A stretch of DNA of 64,000 bases, taken from Thuidium tamariscinum (taxonomy: Eukaryota > Streptophyta > Bryopsida > Hypnales > Thuidiaceae). Under the pieces are notes generated by a model. That model did no database searches. It saw only the letters and a list, made by a program, of their open reading frames with translations, and had not been told where the DNA came from. The DNA lies in the NCBI GenBank assembly GCA_947034885.2, contig OX344753.2, positions 12,710,001 through 12,774,000 on the forward strand, given 5' to 3'. The translations under genes and the position numbers were made by a program. Of this stretch, positions 22,283 through 33,972 are shown one piece after another (the stretch's first letter is position 1; every line of letters starts with the position of its first letter).

Positions 22283-23101
22283 GACGCTAGTTTGTGAGCC
22301 TAAAAGCATGAGCTTGCGAGTAGTGAGCGTAGGTTTTGTGAGCCCAGAGAATTAATAAAAAAAAACTGTGAATTTTTTAAGCCAAGAGAAAAAAAAAAGT
22401 GAAGTCATTTAAAAAAAATCTATCTATAGTAAAATTTCAGCTTTATGACCATGGACCTATGACCGTGGAAGTGTGGTTAATGTATTTTAAAATTTCAAAT
22501 CCTACTATCTCTAAAGGGCCTCTCAATACCTTCCAAAAAAAATTTTGAATTTTTGAATTTTTTTTGAGGTTCAAAATCCAGAATCTAATAAGGTTTTTTT
22601 GAGGGTGATGGAGTCATGATTTTTTTTTTTTTTTTTTCCTGACTTTATCACCCTGAAATTGATCTCTCGGTACCAAGAGAAGTTTTTTGAGGGTGAAAAG
22701 TCGCAACAAAAATGAACTAGTAACATAGTCAAAAAAAAAAAAAAAAAAGTTGAAAAAAAATGAAAAAAAAAGTTTTTAGAGCTCCAAAGCCCTCTACCTC
22801 CAAACCCCTTTCAATATCAAGAGGGATTTTGGAGGGTGATGGAGTTGCAAAAGAAATTTGAAAAATAAAAAAAAGACTAAAAAAAAATTGAAAAAAATTG
22901 AAAATCTTTTTTAGAAAAAAAGTTTTGAAAGTCACAAATTTCAAATCTCATGAAGGGGATACTAGATATAAAAATCCAAAATTCTTAAAGCACGGTAATA
23001 GGTCCATGCCCTAAAAATCACTAAAAATTTCACCAAAAATTGTAGGCTCACAAGCTCACAGGCTCATAGGCTCACGCTCGTAGGCTCACAAAAATAGCAT
23101 C
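22283..23101. mobile_element. Element with GTGAGCC-rich inverted ends (about 820 bp)
   Basis: Left end GACGCTAGTTTGTGAGCC followed by more GAGC-rich words; right end GTAGGCTCACAAAAATAGCA-TC, preceded by repeated GCTCACAGGCTCA words. The inverted match is about 45-60 bp with gaps. The interior is A-rich with poly-A and poly-T runs and three similar blocks ending in GAGGGTGATGGAGT or a close variant. A shorter relative is at 55769-55996. Confidence 0.55.
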
Positions 23102-23105
23102 CCCG

Positions 23106-23200
23106 GCTCATTACAGATGGAGTTTTTGTTTTGTTTTTCCTTGAAATTTTCACACAACATGTGCCTAAAGAGTAGCTTTAAGGCCCAACATTTTTCATAA
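23106..23200 (+). mobile_element. Fragment of TTAA-type element
   Basis: GGCTCATTACAGATGGAGTT, TTTCACACAACATGTGCC and AGTAGCTTTAAGGCCCAAC match part of the left third of the 940-bp family. The intact TTAA at 23178-23181 is the equivalent of the site used by the nested element at 11120. Confidence 0.6.
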
Positions 23201-24360
23201 CTTTAGACTAAACGTATGGTTCAAGTAATGAAAGCTACGTATCATATATATGACAAATAGTTCTAAAATAGATTTGAAACATGTCAATCCTAATAGTGGG
23301 ATTGTTGTTCCAAGTAATCTACAACCAATGAACCTTTTTGTTTTAAAAAAATGTGAAATTTGAATTAAAAAATCAATCCTATGTGATCTTTTTTCAAAAA
23401 GATGCATAGATTTCTTACAAAATAAGACTCATTATAACATTTCCATAACTAATTAAAATTGAATTAATAAATGCTTTCCATGTAGACATGCATATTATTT
23501 GTAGGATTTTTTTTTAAATTGAATTTTTTTCTGGCTTGCATCATTTATTTTGAACTAGGGAGGATATAATTTGGGTGGGTGGGTGGAGGGATACTAAGCA
23601 AATCACATGAAAATTACATTCCCAAAATGCAAATACGGTTTCTTACCTTCAATAGAAGTTTCAAGAAATTATCATAGGATTTGATACCATAGGAACTTGC
23701 CCAAAATTCGTAAAGCTCCTATTCATGATTTTGAACCTTTACATATTGACTAGTGTAAATGTTAGGATGGCATTTGGATGAATTTAGATGAAAGTAGAGA
23801 AAAGTGGATAACAATTACATTTCTGAAATATTAAGAAAACTATGTTATTTTGATTTTGTCTAATATAAATGAGCTTTTGCAAAAATTCAATCATTCCAAG
23901 ATTAATATAGAGAAGTGTTATTATTGCATAGTGCACTAATTGAATTAAAGTGAGTAGTAGAAGGAGATGTTTAGTATAACTTTTTATTTGATAACAACAT
24001 GGTTTTGGTGTTGAACCTAGTCATGCTCATGAGTCATTGTGCCACATTGAGTGAATTAAGTCATCTAAATTTACCAATTTCTTCTCTAGAAATATCATTG
24101 ATGTATTCAAATACCACCATGCTACATATGTTGGATGGTAAAATTGCTACCAATGGTACTAAAACTTGAGAGAAGGCAAATTCTTGAATATATATATATT
24201 CAAAAAAATTAATTTCCTAATTAATTATGCTTGAAAAAAGTTTTAGTTTCTACATGATTTGAGTTGCTAAATGCAAATTGTCTACATACTTGTTTTGTTT
24301 ATTGTATACGTTTGAACTTGATAAAAACAGGCCATTTTATATTTTAAATGACAAAGAATG
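23201..24360. other. AT-rich DNA, no gene recognised
   Basis: Short frames only. A G-rich patch (GGGTGGGTGGGTGGAGGG, near 23574) stands out but is isolated. Confidence 0.4.
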
Positions 24361-24805
24361 GAAACATATTCAAAGAACACATAGTCTTCACTCTTCACCT
24401 TTTCATCATGAGTATGGTTTTCAAAGACTCCATACCTACCTACAAACAAAAATTCCTCATAACTTTCACTTCATTAATCCAAATGGAATGATTCAAAACT
24501 TCCTACATATATGTAATCCTAAAGAATCAATTTCAATTTTTTAGTTTTTCAAAAAGTGATTTCTAAACAATTTTTTTTAGTTGCCCGGGTTGCCCAAAGA
24601 TCAAAGAAAATTATGTATCATGCAATAATTTTTTAACCGTGTAGTGAAATGTGATGAAAATTATTTGGCCTTAAAGCTACTCCTTGGATGCATCTTGTGT
24701 GAAAATTTCAAAGAAAAACAAAACAAAAAAAACCCTCCATTTGTAATGAGTTGCCTAAAATTGTCGTATTGCCAAAAAAACATAGCTTGATCCTCTAGGG
24801 GTTAA
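24361..24805 (-). mobile_element. Truncated inverted TTAA-type element
   Basis: AAATGGAATGATTCAAAACT, TTGCCCGGGTTGCCC, TTTTTTAACCGTGTAGT and GCTACTCCTTGGATGC lead to CTCTAGGGG-TTAA at 24802-24805. This is the reverse complement of the left portion of the 940-bp family. Confidence 0.6.
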
Positions 24806-24822
24806 TTGACATTCCACACTAA

Positions 24823-25408
24823 TGTAGGTACATCCAAAAGCACCACATTCCTAAAAGCGCCATCTACAATGCACATACATTTTCAAAATCAGTAATGTTC
24901 TTAGATTGTAGATGGTGCTTTCAAAAAAAGACTTTGGCTGTTAATAATTTTTATATATGGTATCCAAATCCTATGTTCTTTGCTGTTTTTAAAAAAAAAA
25001 AAAAATCCTATGTTCTTTGGTGCATTGAAACATGCTTTCACTTGCCAACAAGATTGTATGAAAATCTGGACAAGCTAAGAACAATAACTAAGGTAGGTAC
25101 ACCCAAAAGCGCCCTGTTCCTAAAACCGCCATCTACAATGCACATACATTTCCAAAATCAGTCATGTTCACAGACTGTAGATGGCGCTTTCAGAAACAGA
25201 CTTTGACCGTTAATAACTTTTGCATACGGTATCCAAATCCTGAGTTCTTTGGTGCGTTGGAACATGCTTTCACTTTCCCACAAGGCTGCATAAAAATTTG
25301 AACTAACTAATAACAGGGACTAAGCACAATATGAAAAACTGGTGCTTTTGAGTGTACCTACCTTAGACACAATATGAATAAGTAGCGCTTTTGGGTGTAC
25401 CCATCTTA
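24823..25408. mobile_element. MITE family A, outer copy split by a nested copy
   Basis: The left end is decayed (TGTAGGTACATCCAAAAGCA); the right end is GCGCTTTTGGGTGTACCC-ATCT-TA. The outer element carries a 13-base poly-A insertion near 24995 with a short duplicated CCTATGTTCTTTG on each side. It is interrupted at a TA by a second copy. Confidence 0.7.
25089..25365. mobile_element. MITE family A, inner nested copy
   Basis: Bounded by TA-AGGTAGGTACACCCAAAA and AGTGTACCTACCT-TA. Removing it with one TA restores ATAACTAGACACAATATGAA in the host, which matches GTAACTAGGCGCAGTATGAA in the uninterrupted copy at 16754. This fixes the TA target duplication. Confidence 0.8.
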
Positions 25409-26190
25409 TACAAATATGTACCTTTGATTTACATCAATAGTCATTGAAATATCTGGTGGCCGTACGTCGTGTTTCAAACATCTACCATTCTCCACGATAA
25501 GTCCAATTAATTTTTGTGGTACCGATAAAACCCAATGATGGATTTTCTGCAACACATGATGTTTCTCTCGCGTACCTTATGCACACACACTTACCATATC
25601 CAATTCATTATGTCCAGGGAGTGGGCCCTGTCGGCCAGTCCATTGCATACCGAATGTTTATCATAGCATATCGGATTTGACATGTGATTGCTGATATTGG
25701 CACAGACGCTGCACCCGGGCGTGGTCAGTTTGCTTATTACCCTTATGGGCTGAACCCCTGAACCCTGAACCCCTGAACCCTGACCCTGAACCCTGAACCC
25801 CTGAACCCTGACCCTGAACCTGATGATAATGCAGGTTTGCCCCCCTCCGGGTACCTAAAACCAAACCCAGGGCGCAGCAGGGCAGGCCGGGCCGCCTGCA
25901 CCCTCGGTGTGGCGTGGCATGGCGGGGGCACCAAATCATCAAGCTGCTGAGGTCCCGGCAGAATCTGAGTTGTGGAGCAGAGAAACTTGTGTAACTGAAG
26001 TTCTCAGGAATCATCAGTGTCCCCGCCCAGCTGCAATGCAAGTGGTGAAGCTGCGACACTGAGGAGGGAAGTCTGAAATCTGAAGATTTCAGGGAGTCGG
26101 AGTCAGCGCCCATTTTTTGGTTTTGCGCCCATTTTTGTTTTGCACCCATTTCTAATGAAGTGCCAAAGTGGCAGGATAAAATGTTAATTG
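25409..26190. other. GC-richer island, no gene recognised
   Basis: Less AT-rich than its surroundings. A 200-codon minus-strand frame (26263-25661) exists, but it begins inside a repeat, translates the CCCTGAA minisatellite and shows no domain, so I do not call a gene. Confidence 0.4.
25751..25821. repeat. CCCTGAA telomere-like minisatellite
   Basis: About ten 6-8-base units of CCCTGAA/CCCCTGAAC. It resembles a degenerate form of the plant telomere unit CCCTAAA but with TGAA throughout, so it is probably an ordinary minisatellite. Confidence 0.65.
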
Positions 26191-26460
26191 TAAGGTGGAC
26201 TGGCCTATTACCACTGTGAATAGCAATTTGAATATCTTGGGGTGAATTTGAAGAGAGGTACATATTTTCTGAAGGTGTGCACTTGTTTCATGAGTCAAAT
26301 GCAAGTGGAATTTTGATTTTCTGATTGAAATTGTAATTTTTGAGAATTTTTGAAGTGGTTTGTCTTGAACTTTCAAAACAAAACGTAGACTGGGGGCATA
26401 AACATCCTACAAATAGCCCATAATGGCCACTCTTCTATGTATTCATTGGCACTCAAGAGT
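26191..26460. mobile_element. Truncated MITE family C
   Basis: Starts TAAGGTGGACTGGCCTATTA and follows the interior of 14036-14478 (CTTGGGGTGAATTTG, CAAGTGGAATTTTGAT, GAATTTTTGAAGTG, ATAATGGCCACT). The right end is lost where a family F relative begins. Confidence 0.55.
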
Positions 26461-26464
26461 TCAC

Positions 26465-26720
26465 CCATTAGAAGAGATTTTAGGCCTCCGAAAGACTACA
26501 AGTTCCCAAATTGTGGGAACACAAAAATTGCTGCGGGAATGCAAAAATGCAAGAATTTCACATGGTCAAGAGTGTGCCATGTCATTTCATTGACAATCCG
26601 GTGATTTTATAGGCCCTTTTTCTATTAATAATTTGAAGTTTTTGGTGAAAAACTTCACAATTTATCATCATTTTCTAGCCAATTAAATTTTATGGGGGTG
26701 CAATTTGACACTATTTCGCC
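26465..26720. mobile_element. Decayed MITE family F relative
   Basis: TTTTAGGCCTCCGAAAGACT and CACATGGTCAAGAGTGTGCC match the elements at 48218 and 63315. The right end is not identifiable. Confidence 0.4.
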
Positions 26721-27641
26721 CCCCAAAGTACTAGTTGGAGTGTTAGTGCATTTGCATCTTATAACCCCTAAAAAATAGGACCAAGCCTCTTGAGAAAGTA
26801 ACCTGAGAAAATTTCTCAAGAAAGTGTTTCCTTGGGGGACATTGCAAGGTTTGGGTAGGTCCCAATGGTCTCAATCAATTTTGGCATGATTTTTTAAAAA
26901 TTTCTTTTTGAATATGTAGAAAATATGACAACTTTGTAGAAATATAAATTTTATTTCAATTAGTACTTGGGATCAAAAGTTATACCTAAAAAATGTTTAA
27001 AAGTAGAGGTTGTCAAGTTGTGTTGATAAAGAAAATCTCTATAAAATACTAAAAACATTCTCATTTAACTTTTTTTTTCTCTTGGAAAATACTTTTGTTT
27101 ACAATATCTTTCCTTCAATCTCATATCTATTTCTACATAACCATTTTTTATAAAATGAGAATCAAATTATTTTTTGAATTTTTTCTAGATCCACAACTCA
27201 ATTTTTCAACATAAAAATTTTAAAATCAAAATCTATAGTGGCAAATAATCTAATTAGCAAGGTACAAGATTATTATTTTTTCTTTCACTTTTATCCCTAA
27301 AGGACCAAAAAACATTTTTTTGGCAACAAAACAAATTTGGGTAGCTCTCTATGAATCGAAATATTCATTATATTTTTTGAAATGTTTTTTGGATGTAGGA
27401 AAGAGGACTATTTTGTTATTCGACTCAAAAACTTTACAATTGGATTTGCCTGGGAAGAATTGTAGGGAAAATGTTGTTTTTGATGGATAGGAAGAAACAC
27501 AACGTAGGTTGTTTACACAAGAAAAATATCTTCATCACAATGTCCACATGGGAAGGAAAAGGGCCTAAAACAATTTTTGGGCCTAGGTTGAAATCATATC
27601 CTTTTTGACATTTTTAGGAGAACCTTAAAATTAGAACAAAG
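26721..27641. other. AT-rich DNA with degraded TTAA-type fragments
   Basis: ATAACCCCTAAAAAATAGGA at 26761 and ATCCCTAAAGGACCAAAAAA at 27294 look like element ends whose TTAA has mutated. The 26880-27010 part resembles the interior of 35983-36910 (caattggtacttggga-like context). No gene was recognised. Confidence 0.4.
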
Positions 27642-28836
27642 TATAGTAGGGTACTAATCAAAAATGATGTTTTTGAATTTTTAAGGAGAGAAAATTCAAT
27701 GTTACCAACTTTGATACCCTCCCAATTACTAAAAAATTGATTTTTTACCATGTAATTTTAACAAGATTGTCTCTATAGTAATAATGTACATGCCAAATTT
27801 AAAGGCCAGAAAATTTATACAAAAAAGGTAACTGAAAACTACCAACATGTATAGTTATCACAAACATTTCATCGCTGCCAACTTTAACACCCTCCTAAGG
27901 ACTGAAATTTTCTTTTTTACCATGAAATTAATTTAACAAGATTAATTTTATGTTAATAATATATGAGACAAATTTCAAGGCCAAAAGACCCACATAAAAA
28001 ACATATTTGAAATCTACCAACATGTGTTATTGTAAGAGACAATTTCACTACTATCATTTTTGACACCCTCCCAAGGGCTGAAAAATTGGTTTCTTACCAT
28101 GAAATTATTTACACAATATCAACTACAATGTCAATAACATGTGTGCCAAATTTCAAGTTCAAAAGATTTTCTCAACAAAAGATATTTGAAATCTACCAAC
28201 ATGTATAGTTGTGAAAAATAATTTCACTATTGCCAACTTTCACACCCTCTCAAGGGCTGATTTTTTTAATTTATAAACCATGAAATTTTTGTCATGAGAT
28301 CACTTCTTTGTTGGTGAGATGTTTGCTAAATTTTAAGTTAAAAAGGTTAACTTAAAAAATGATATTAAAAACCTATCAATATGTGTAGTTGTGAGAATGA
28401 TTTTTTGCATCTGTGTCAAATTTTGACCCACAAAATCATACTATATGGAGGGTTGAAAATTCAAAATTCAAAATATACATGTTGGTAGGTTTCAAATATC
28501 TTTTTTGTGTAGATTTTTTGGCCTTGAAATTTGGCATGTTTGTTATTACTAGAGAGACCATCTTGTCAAAAAATTCCATGGTAAAAAATCAAATTTTCAA
28601 TCCATAGGAGGGTATCAAAGTTGGCAACAATGAAATGTTTCTCGCAGCTTTACATATTGGTAGATTTCAAATATCTTTTTTTGTGTAAATTTTTTGGCCT
28701 TGAAATTTGGCATGTTCATTATTATTAGAGAGACAATCTTGTTGAGAAATTCATAGGATGGTGTCAAAGTTGGCAGCATTGAAATTTCTCTCCTTGCAAA
28801 TTCAAAAACACCATTTTGATTGATACCCTACTATAT
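27642..28836. mobile_element. Long palindromic Tc1/mariner-like element, older copy
   Basis: Ends TATAGTAGGGTACTAATCAA and TTGATTGATACCCTACTATA, decayed versions of the TACAGTGGGGTACC ends at 50750. The left arm has about four units of roughly 175 bp (AACTTTGACACCCTCCCAAG, CCATGAAAT, ATCTACCAACATGTGTAG). The right arm has about two in reverse. No coding capacity. Confidence 0.65.
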
Positions 28837-30346
28837 AGCCCCACACTTTAATAACTATTGATGTACAACAAAAATAAATATTTCTATAATGTGAAATGTT
28901 AGTTAACCTTGAAACACTGCCAACGCCATTCCGTGGTGTTTGGATGACTTCTGAGGTCCAGAAAACAAGGTGAACAATAGTTTTTTCATCCATTTTTTGT
29001 TTAATGACCGTTCATGTTGAGTTACAAAGAGTCTTCAATAGAGTTTGCAGTCTAACTAATGTTTGTTTTCATGTAATTTAGAAATAATTATGGAAAACGG
29101 ATGGTAAAATTTGCCATTTTAGTGTATTTTGAAAAATTGAGTAAATCTGAAATTTCTTCTTGAAAATGACATTTTTTGAGTTTGAGCCCAACTAATGAAA
29201 TGAAGGTCTTCTCTTCTAATTTCTATTCCAATTGGAATTTTGAAAAAAATCCCTCAAAATGAATATTTTATTGCAATTTGAATTTTGGCTGCATTTTTAA
29301 TGTATAGTGCATCCTAAAAATATGTGTACATGGAAGTTGAGTTTACACCATGATGTTTGTCACTATAATTTACACACATAGTGAATTTTTCAATACTTTT
29401 TGAGATAATTTTCTATTTTCTATGATTTTTTCTTCACTTTTTCTTCAAAAAATCTCTTAAAAATCAATTTTACTCAAAAAATTCTGAAATTTCCGGGAAG
29501 TGCAGAAGACATATACTTTCATCTCTGAAAATTAAAACAAAAAAATTTCAGGCATGATTGGTTCCAAAATGGTAACAAATTGAGTGATGAACAAGGGAGC
29601 TTCCACCGAGTGGTCACAGGCCTGGCGTTTAGGGGTTAATTAGTGTGGGTCTCCTTCAAACCCCTAATTCACTATAATGTAAGGGAGAAACACCCATTTC
29701 CGTCCCTGTACCTATTCCTGGTCCCTAGAGTGTCACTAAATCTGTCTATAAGCGTTCATTAAAGTGTCTGACAAGTGTTTAACTCTAATTTGCTAATGCA
29801 GTTGTAAGACATATGTATAATTTTCATTCATTGACAACTGATTTCAGCAGAGTTCAGTTTAGGGCACACCTATAGGATGGTTCCAGTGGTCTAGGGAGCC
29901 AAATCTTTGAAAATTTGTAGAAATTACATACTGATTCCGAAAATTTTAATTTTTTTTGAATATTCATGATTTTCTCTCGCTAATACTAGAAAAATATCAG
30001 TTTTAGAAAAAGATGCCTCCAACCATGCTGAATTCCTTATTTGGACAGTTTTGGGTGTTTCCACTGTAAAGCCCTTTGGACCGATTTCTCAATGAATTTT
30101 TAAAAACTTGTTTTGTAAGGATACCATTGTAATGACATTCACTTTCAATCCCTGCATTTGGTGCCTTGTACAGTAGTGTCACTGTTCATTTGATGTATAC
30201 TTATGTCAATTTTTGCAGTGCCCACTGCCTTGGCCTTATGGCCAGAAAATTGACTCGAAATACTTAAGACTTGACCCCAGTAAGCCACATCCAGCAGCGT
30301 GCATGTTCACTTTACTGGTGGGCTCTTGTCTGCTGTCAGGTTGTTG
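28837..30346. other. AT-rich DNA, unassigned repeats, no gene
   Basis: Contains a TTAA-type right end (GCGTTTAGGGG-TTAA, 29637-29640) without a clear partner. The block at about 29870-30075 is inversely related to about 32020-32225 (GGAGCCAAATC / ATTGGCTCCCCAAACC, TGCCTCCAAC / TTGGAGGCAAC). No frame is supported as a gene. Confidence 0.45.
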
Positions 30347-30622
30347 TAAGGTAGGTACACCCAAAAGCGCCAGTTTTTCATACTGTGCCTAGTTCCTGTT
30401 ATTAGCTAGTTCAGATTTTTATGCAGTCTTGTGGGTGAGTGAAAGCATGTTCCAACGCACCAAAGAATGCAGGATTTGGATACCGTATGCAAAAGTTATT
30501 AACAGTCAAGTCTGTTTCTGAAAGTGCCATCTACAGTCTGCGAACATGACTGATTTTGGAAATGTATGTGCACTGTAGATGGCGCTTTTAAGGACAGGGT
30601 GCTTTTGGGTGTACCCACCTTA
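30347..30622. mobile_element. MITE family A
   Basis: TA-AGGTAGGTACACCCAAAA on the left and TTTTGGGTGTACCCACCT-TA on the right. It is in the same orientation as 13162 and one of the best preserved copies. Confidence 0.78.
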
Positions 30623-30636
30623 CATGATTACACGTT

Positions 30637-32015
30637 TTAACCCTTAAAAGAGGTTGTGGCCGACAGTGGCCTACAACTTTGGATACAAGAGATTTCTCCA
30701 TGAATAAGACTGTATTTGGCAAATTTGGAACGGTTGTCTGCTGGGCACAATCATGAATAAAATTTAGAAATTTTTCAAGAACTAATCTGACTCAATATGA
30801 AAATTCTATGCTTACACAAAGGGTTGATTCCTTGTTTTTCTATGTGTACATCAAACAAAGTTAGCAAGGTATTAGTACTTTGTGAAGTTCCAGTGTAGTC
30901 ATGGTGACTGGCTAGGCCGGTGCAAGGAATTGAGGCACTAGGTGGGTTGAAGGTGAAATTTCAAATTTGCATCACTTCAATATTATGATTGTGTTGTAGA
31001 TTTACATTTGAGTTTTGTATGTTTGATTTGCATCACTTGAATGCTTCAATTGCACTCCAGTTTCAGACTTGAAAGATAAATTTTGGGTTTTGTAGGAAAA
31101 GTTGCAAGAAACACATTTAAGTTTGAACCTCCTTTTACTAGAATGCTTCTCAGTCACTCTTAACTTCTTGGATTAATATGAAATTTTAGCCACACAAACT
31201 AGACTAGTATGTGCAACTTTCCCAAAAAAATATATTGCAAATGGACACTGTATGAAGAAGAAACAAGCTGCCGAAGTCACCGTAATCCAAAAATGTCAAG
31301 ATTTGCAACTTTGAAGTGCTACCAAACATTCAAAACAACTTCAATTGCAATGAAAATTTGACTACAATAACAAGACTTCTAAAGGAACAAAACCCAACAA
31401 ATTTTAACCAAAACAAACATTGGACGAAGGAGATACAAGCCTCCAAAGTTGCAGCCATCAACTACAGTCTAGTGAACTCAAATTGAACCTGTGAACTTCG
31501 ATTGGCTTCCAAAAAAATGTACATCTTGGATTGATTTGAAAATTTTACCACACAAACTAGACTAGTATGTGCAACTTTAACAACAAGTTTCATTGAATTT
31601 GGACATTGGATGTAAAAATTATAGCACTTTGAATTGGACTTCAGACTTTGTGAGGACACTTCTTGTTCCCTAGGTTATTTACGGGCTAAATTGGTTGCCA
31701 TATGACCTGTGTGACTTGCACAGTGTTGTTAGATTGTCCTCCCAAGTTGTCCTTCCATCCTCATCAGTGTCTTGTATGTAGACTTCTTATACATATGAAG
31801 CTTTCTAGTTGAGAAATTTTCAGAAATAAATGGCAGTACAAAATAAAGTTTTTCCAATACAAATGTGTTGCAAAATCAATCAGCTCCCAATTGCAAAAAC
31901 CATGGCTCCAAAAGCCACTTCTTTCCTATAGGAAATGCATTGTTTACTATGGCACCTGTTAAATACATCTTAGAATACACTGGTAGGAAAAAAACCAACC
32001 TATTTTAAGGGTTAA
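30637..32015. mobile_element. TTAA-type element, 1.38 kb variant
   Basis: Ends TTAACCCTTAAAAGAGGTTG and CAACCTATTTTAAGGGTTAA give inverted repeats of about 20 bp between two TTAA sites. The interior differs from the 940-bp group and contains a diverged direct repeat (GACTAGTATGTGCAACTTT at 31200 and 31559). No long frame. Confidence 0.6.
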
Positions 32016-32019
32016 GGTG

Positions 32020-32230
32020 GAAGCACCCTAAAACGTCAGTTTAAGCAATTCAATATAGTTGGAGGCAACTTTTCCTAGAAATAATATTTTTGTAGTTTTA
32101 GCAAGTAAAAATCGTGAATACTAAATTTTTAAAAACATTTTTGAATATTATATGTAATTTCTATGATTTTTCAAAGTATTGGCTCCCCAAACCATTGAAA
32201 TAGTCCTGTAGGTGTGTCCAAATTTGAACT
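32020..32230. repeat. Inverted partner of the 29870-30075 block
   Basis: Starts AAGGTGGAAGCACCC. It carries TTGGAGGCAAC and ATTGGCTCCCCAAACCATT, the reverse complements of words in the earlier block. It may be one end of a MITE split by later insertions. Confidence 0.4.
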
Positions 32231-32260
32231 TTGCCAAAATCAACAATTAATGAATTAAAG

Positions 32261-33192
32261 TTAATCACTAAAAGCCCAAGGCCATTTTTTTGGTCAAAAA
32301 ACACTCAAAACTGCCATTTTTGCTGCATTCATCTAGAAGAACAAAAAAAAGTGTTTTTATAGAATCTAACTGTAGGACCTTGTACTTGTTTGTCTAAGAT
32401 CATGTGGTAAAACTTTTATGAAGTTTGACTATATAGATTGGAAGATGTGAGCATTCAAATTAGGAAAAAATAGTTTTTTTGAACACTATCGTCCAATTTG
32501 AGATGATTTTGATTGTCATTTGTTGAATTTTTTTGCCCTATGGACTTTGAATTAAAAAAAAATTGTGTTTAAAAATTGAGTTGAAAGTCTAGGGGAAAAA
32601 ATTTCAAAAATACAAAATGCTTGATTTTCATTCTTTAAAAAATTATCAAGTAGAGGGAGGTCCAAGATTGAAAGAAAAATTAAGTCATTAATAGATCTAA
32701 GATCAAATTGAAATACAATAATCCCAACTGTGAGATTGTTCTAGCAAGAAAAATTAACCTCCTAAAGCAATTTTTTTGGAAAAAATGTGAAAATTGCATT
32801 CAGAAATAAATCCTATAAGTTATTTTTTCAAAAAGATGCTCAAATTGCGCGAAAAACAAGATTGTTCATAACTTTCACATAACTAATTCAAATGGAATGA
32901 ATCAAAGCTTCACACATAGACAAAAATAGAATCTATAAGATAAAAAAATAAAAAAAATAAATTTCAAATTTTTGTGGATTTTTGTTTCTACTCATTGAGT
33001 TAAATTTTGGGTTTTTAGTGGTATAACTTTTGCTCCCAAGCACCAATTGAAATAAATTATATTCCCATGCAGCTAATCAATCTTTCTATTTTATGAGAAA
33101 GTTTCAAAAAATTTCACTAAAAATTGAGGTCATCAAAACTTGCTTGAACTCCAAATTGTCCCCCAAGGGGACACTCGGCTTTTGAGGGTTAA
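32261..33192 (-). mobile_element. TTAA-type element, second subfamily (inverted)
   Basis: The right end GGGGACACTCGGCTTTTGA-GGG-TTAA and the left end TTAATCACTAAAAGCCCAAG bracket about 930 bp. The interior is the reverse complement of 35983-36910 (AACTGCCATTTTTGCTGCAT, ATCATGTGGTAAAA, GTCCAAGATTGAAAGAAAA, GCATTCAGAAATAAATCCTA). Confidence 0.6.
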
Positions 33193-33572
33193 GTAATTGT
33201 CATTCAAATGTGTCAACCAATCACAATCAAGTATTTGAAAGACACATTAATTACAATTGAAGGACACAATTAGGTGTAGTCTATGGTACAAGAATGGGAA
33301 CATGGATGCTAATGGGTTTTCAACTTTTTTTACCCAACATTTGATTTTTATCTCAAATGTTCATTCTATTCACTCCATTGATTTCTTGGTAGTAGTTTAC
33401 ATTAGGCAATGTCCTTGATGAGGATTGTGGGAAGAAATGCACCTCCTTAAGCTCTGCCATCTCCATCATTCAATGCATTCTTTTGTGCAACGCCCTCTTC
33501 CTTGGGCATTGTCCCATACATCATGCAACAAATATAGAATTGTTAAACAAAAGAGATTTTCTCAGATAGAGA
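33193..33572. other. No gene recognised
   Basis: Spacer between two elements. A 68-codon plus-strand frame (33425-33631) runs into the next MITE and is not supported. Confidence 0.35.
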
Positions 33573-33852
33573 TAAGGTGGGCACCTCAAAATGCATCCCT
33601 GGTCCTAAAATGTCATCTTCCCTTTGTGTAAATCTCCATAATCAATTATGCATGTATGTAGAAGAAACTATTTTAGAACCAAACTTATGTTGTTACTTAG
33701 TAACTTTTGCATATGATATCCAAATGTCACATTCTTTAATGCATTGGAACCTCATTTCAAATGCCAATAAGAAAATTAAAAATCTGATTACTTCAATAAT
33801 AGTAAATAGGCATATAGAAGCAAAAAGTGAAGACTTTGGAAAACCCACCTTA
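33573..33852. mobile_element. Diverged family A MITE
   Basis: TA-AGGTGGGCACCTCAAAATG on the left, AAAACCCACCT-TA on the right. The interior shares AACTTTTGCATATGATATCC and TTAATGCATTGGAACCTC with family A. Confidence 0.55.
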
Positions 33853-33972
33853 CAGAAGTTTAGGACAAAAGTATATTGGTTTAGCCTATCATTATAGGAA
33901 TATTAATAGCAAAAATTTAAGGTAAGAACACTCAATGGTATCAATTAGTACACACGATAGTCATTCTAGAAT

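Noticed and set aside
24895-25206. 103-codon plus-strand frame
   Set aside because: Crosses the junction between outer and nested MITE copies.
25661-26263. 200-codon minus-strand frame
   Set aside because: It begins inside a MITE fragment and translates the CCCTGAA minisatellite; no recognised motif.
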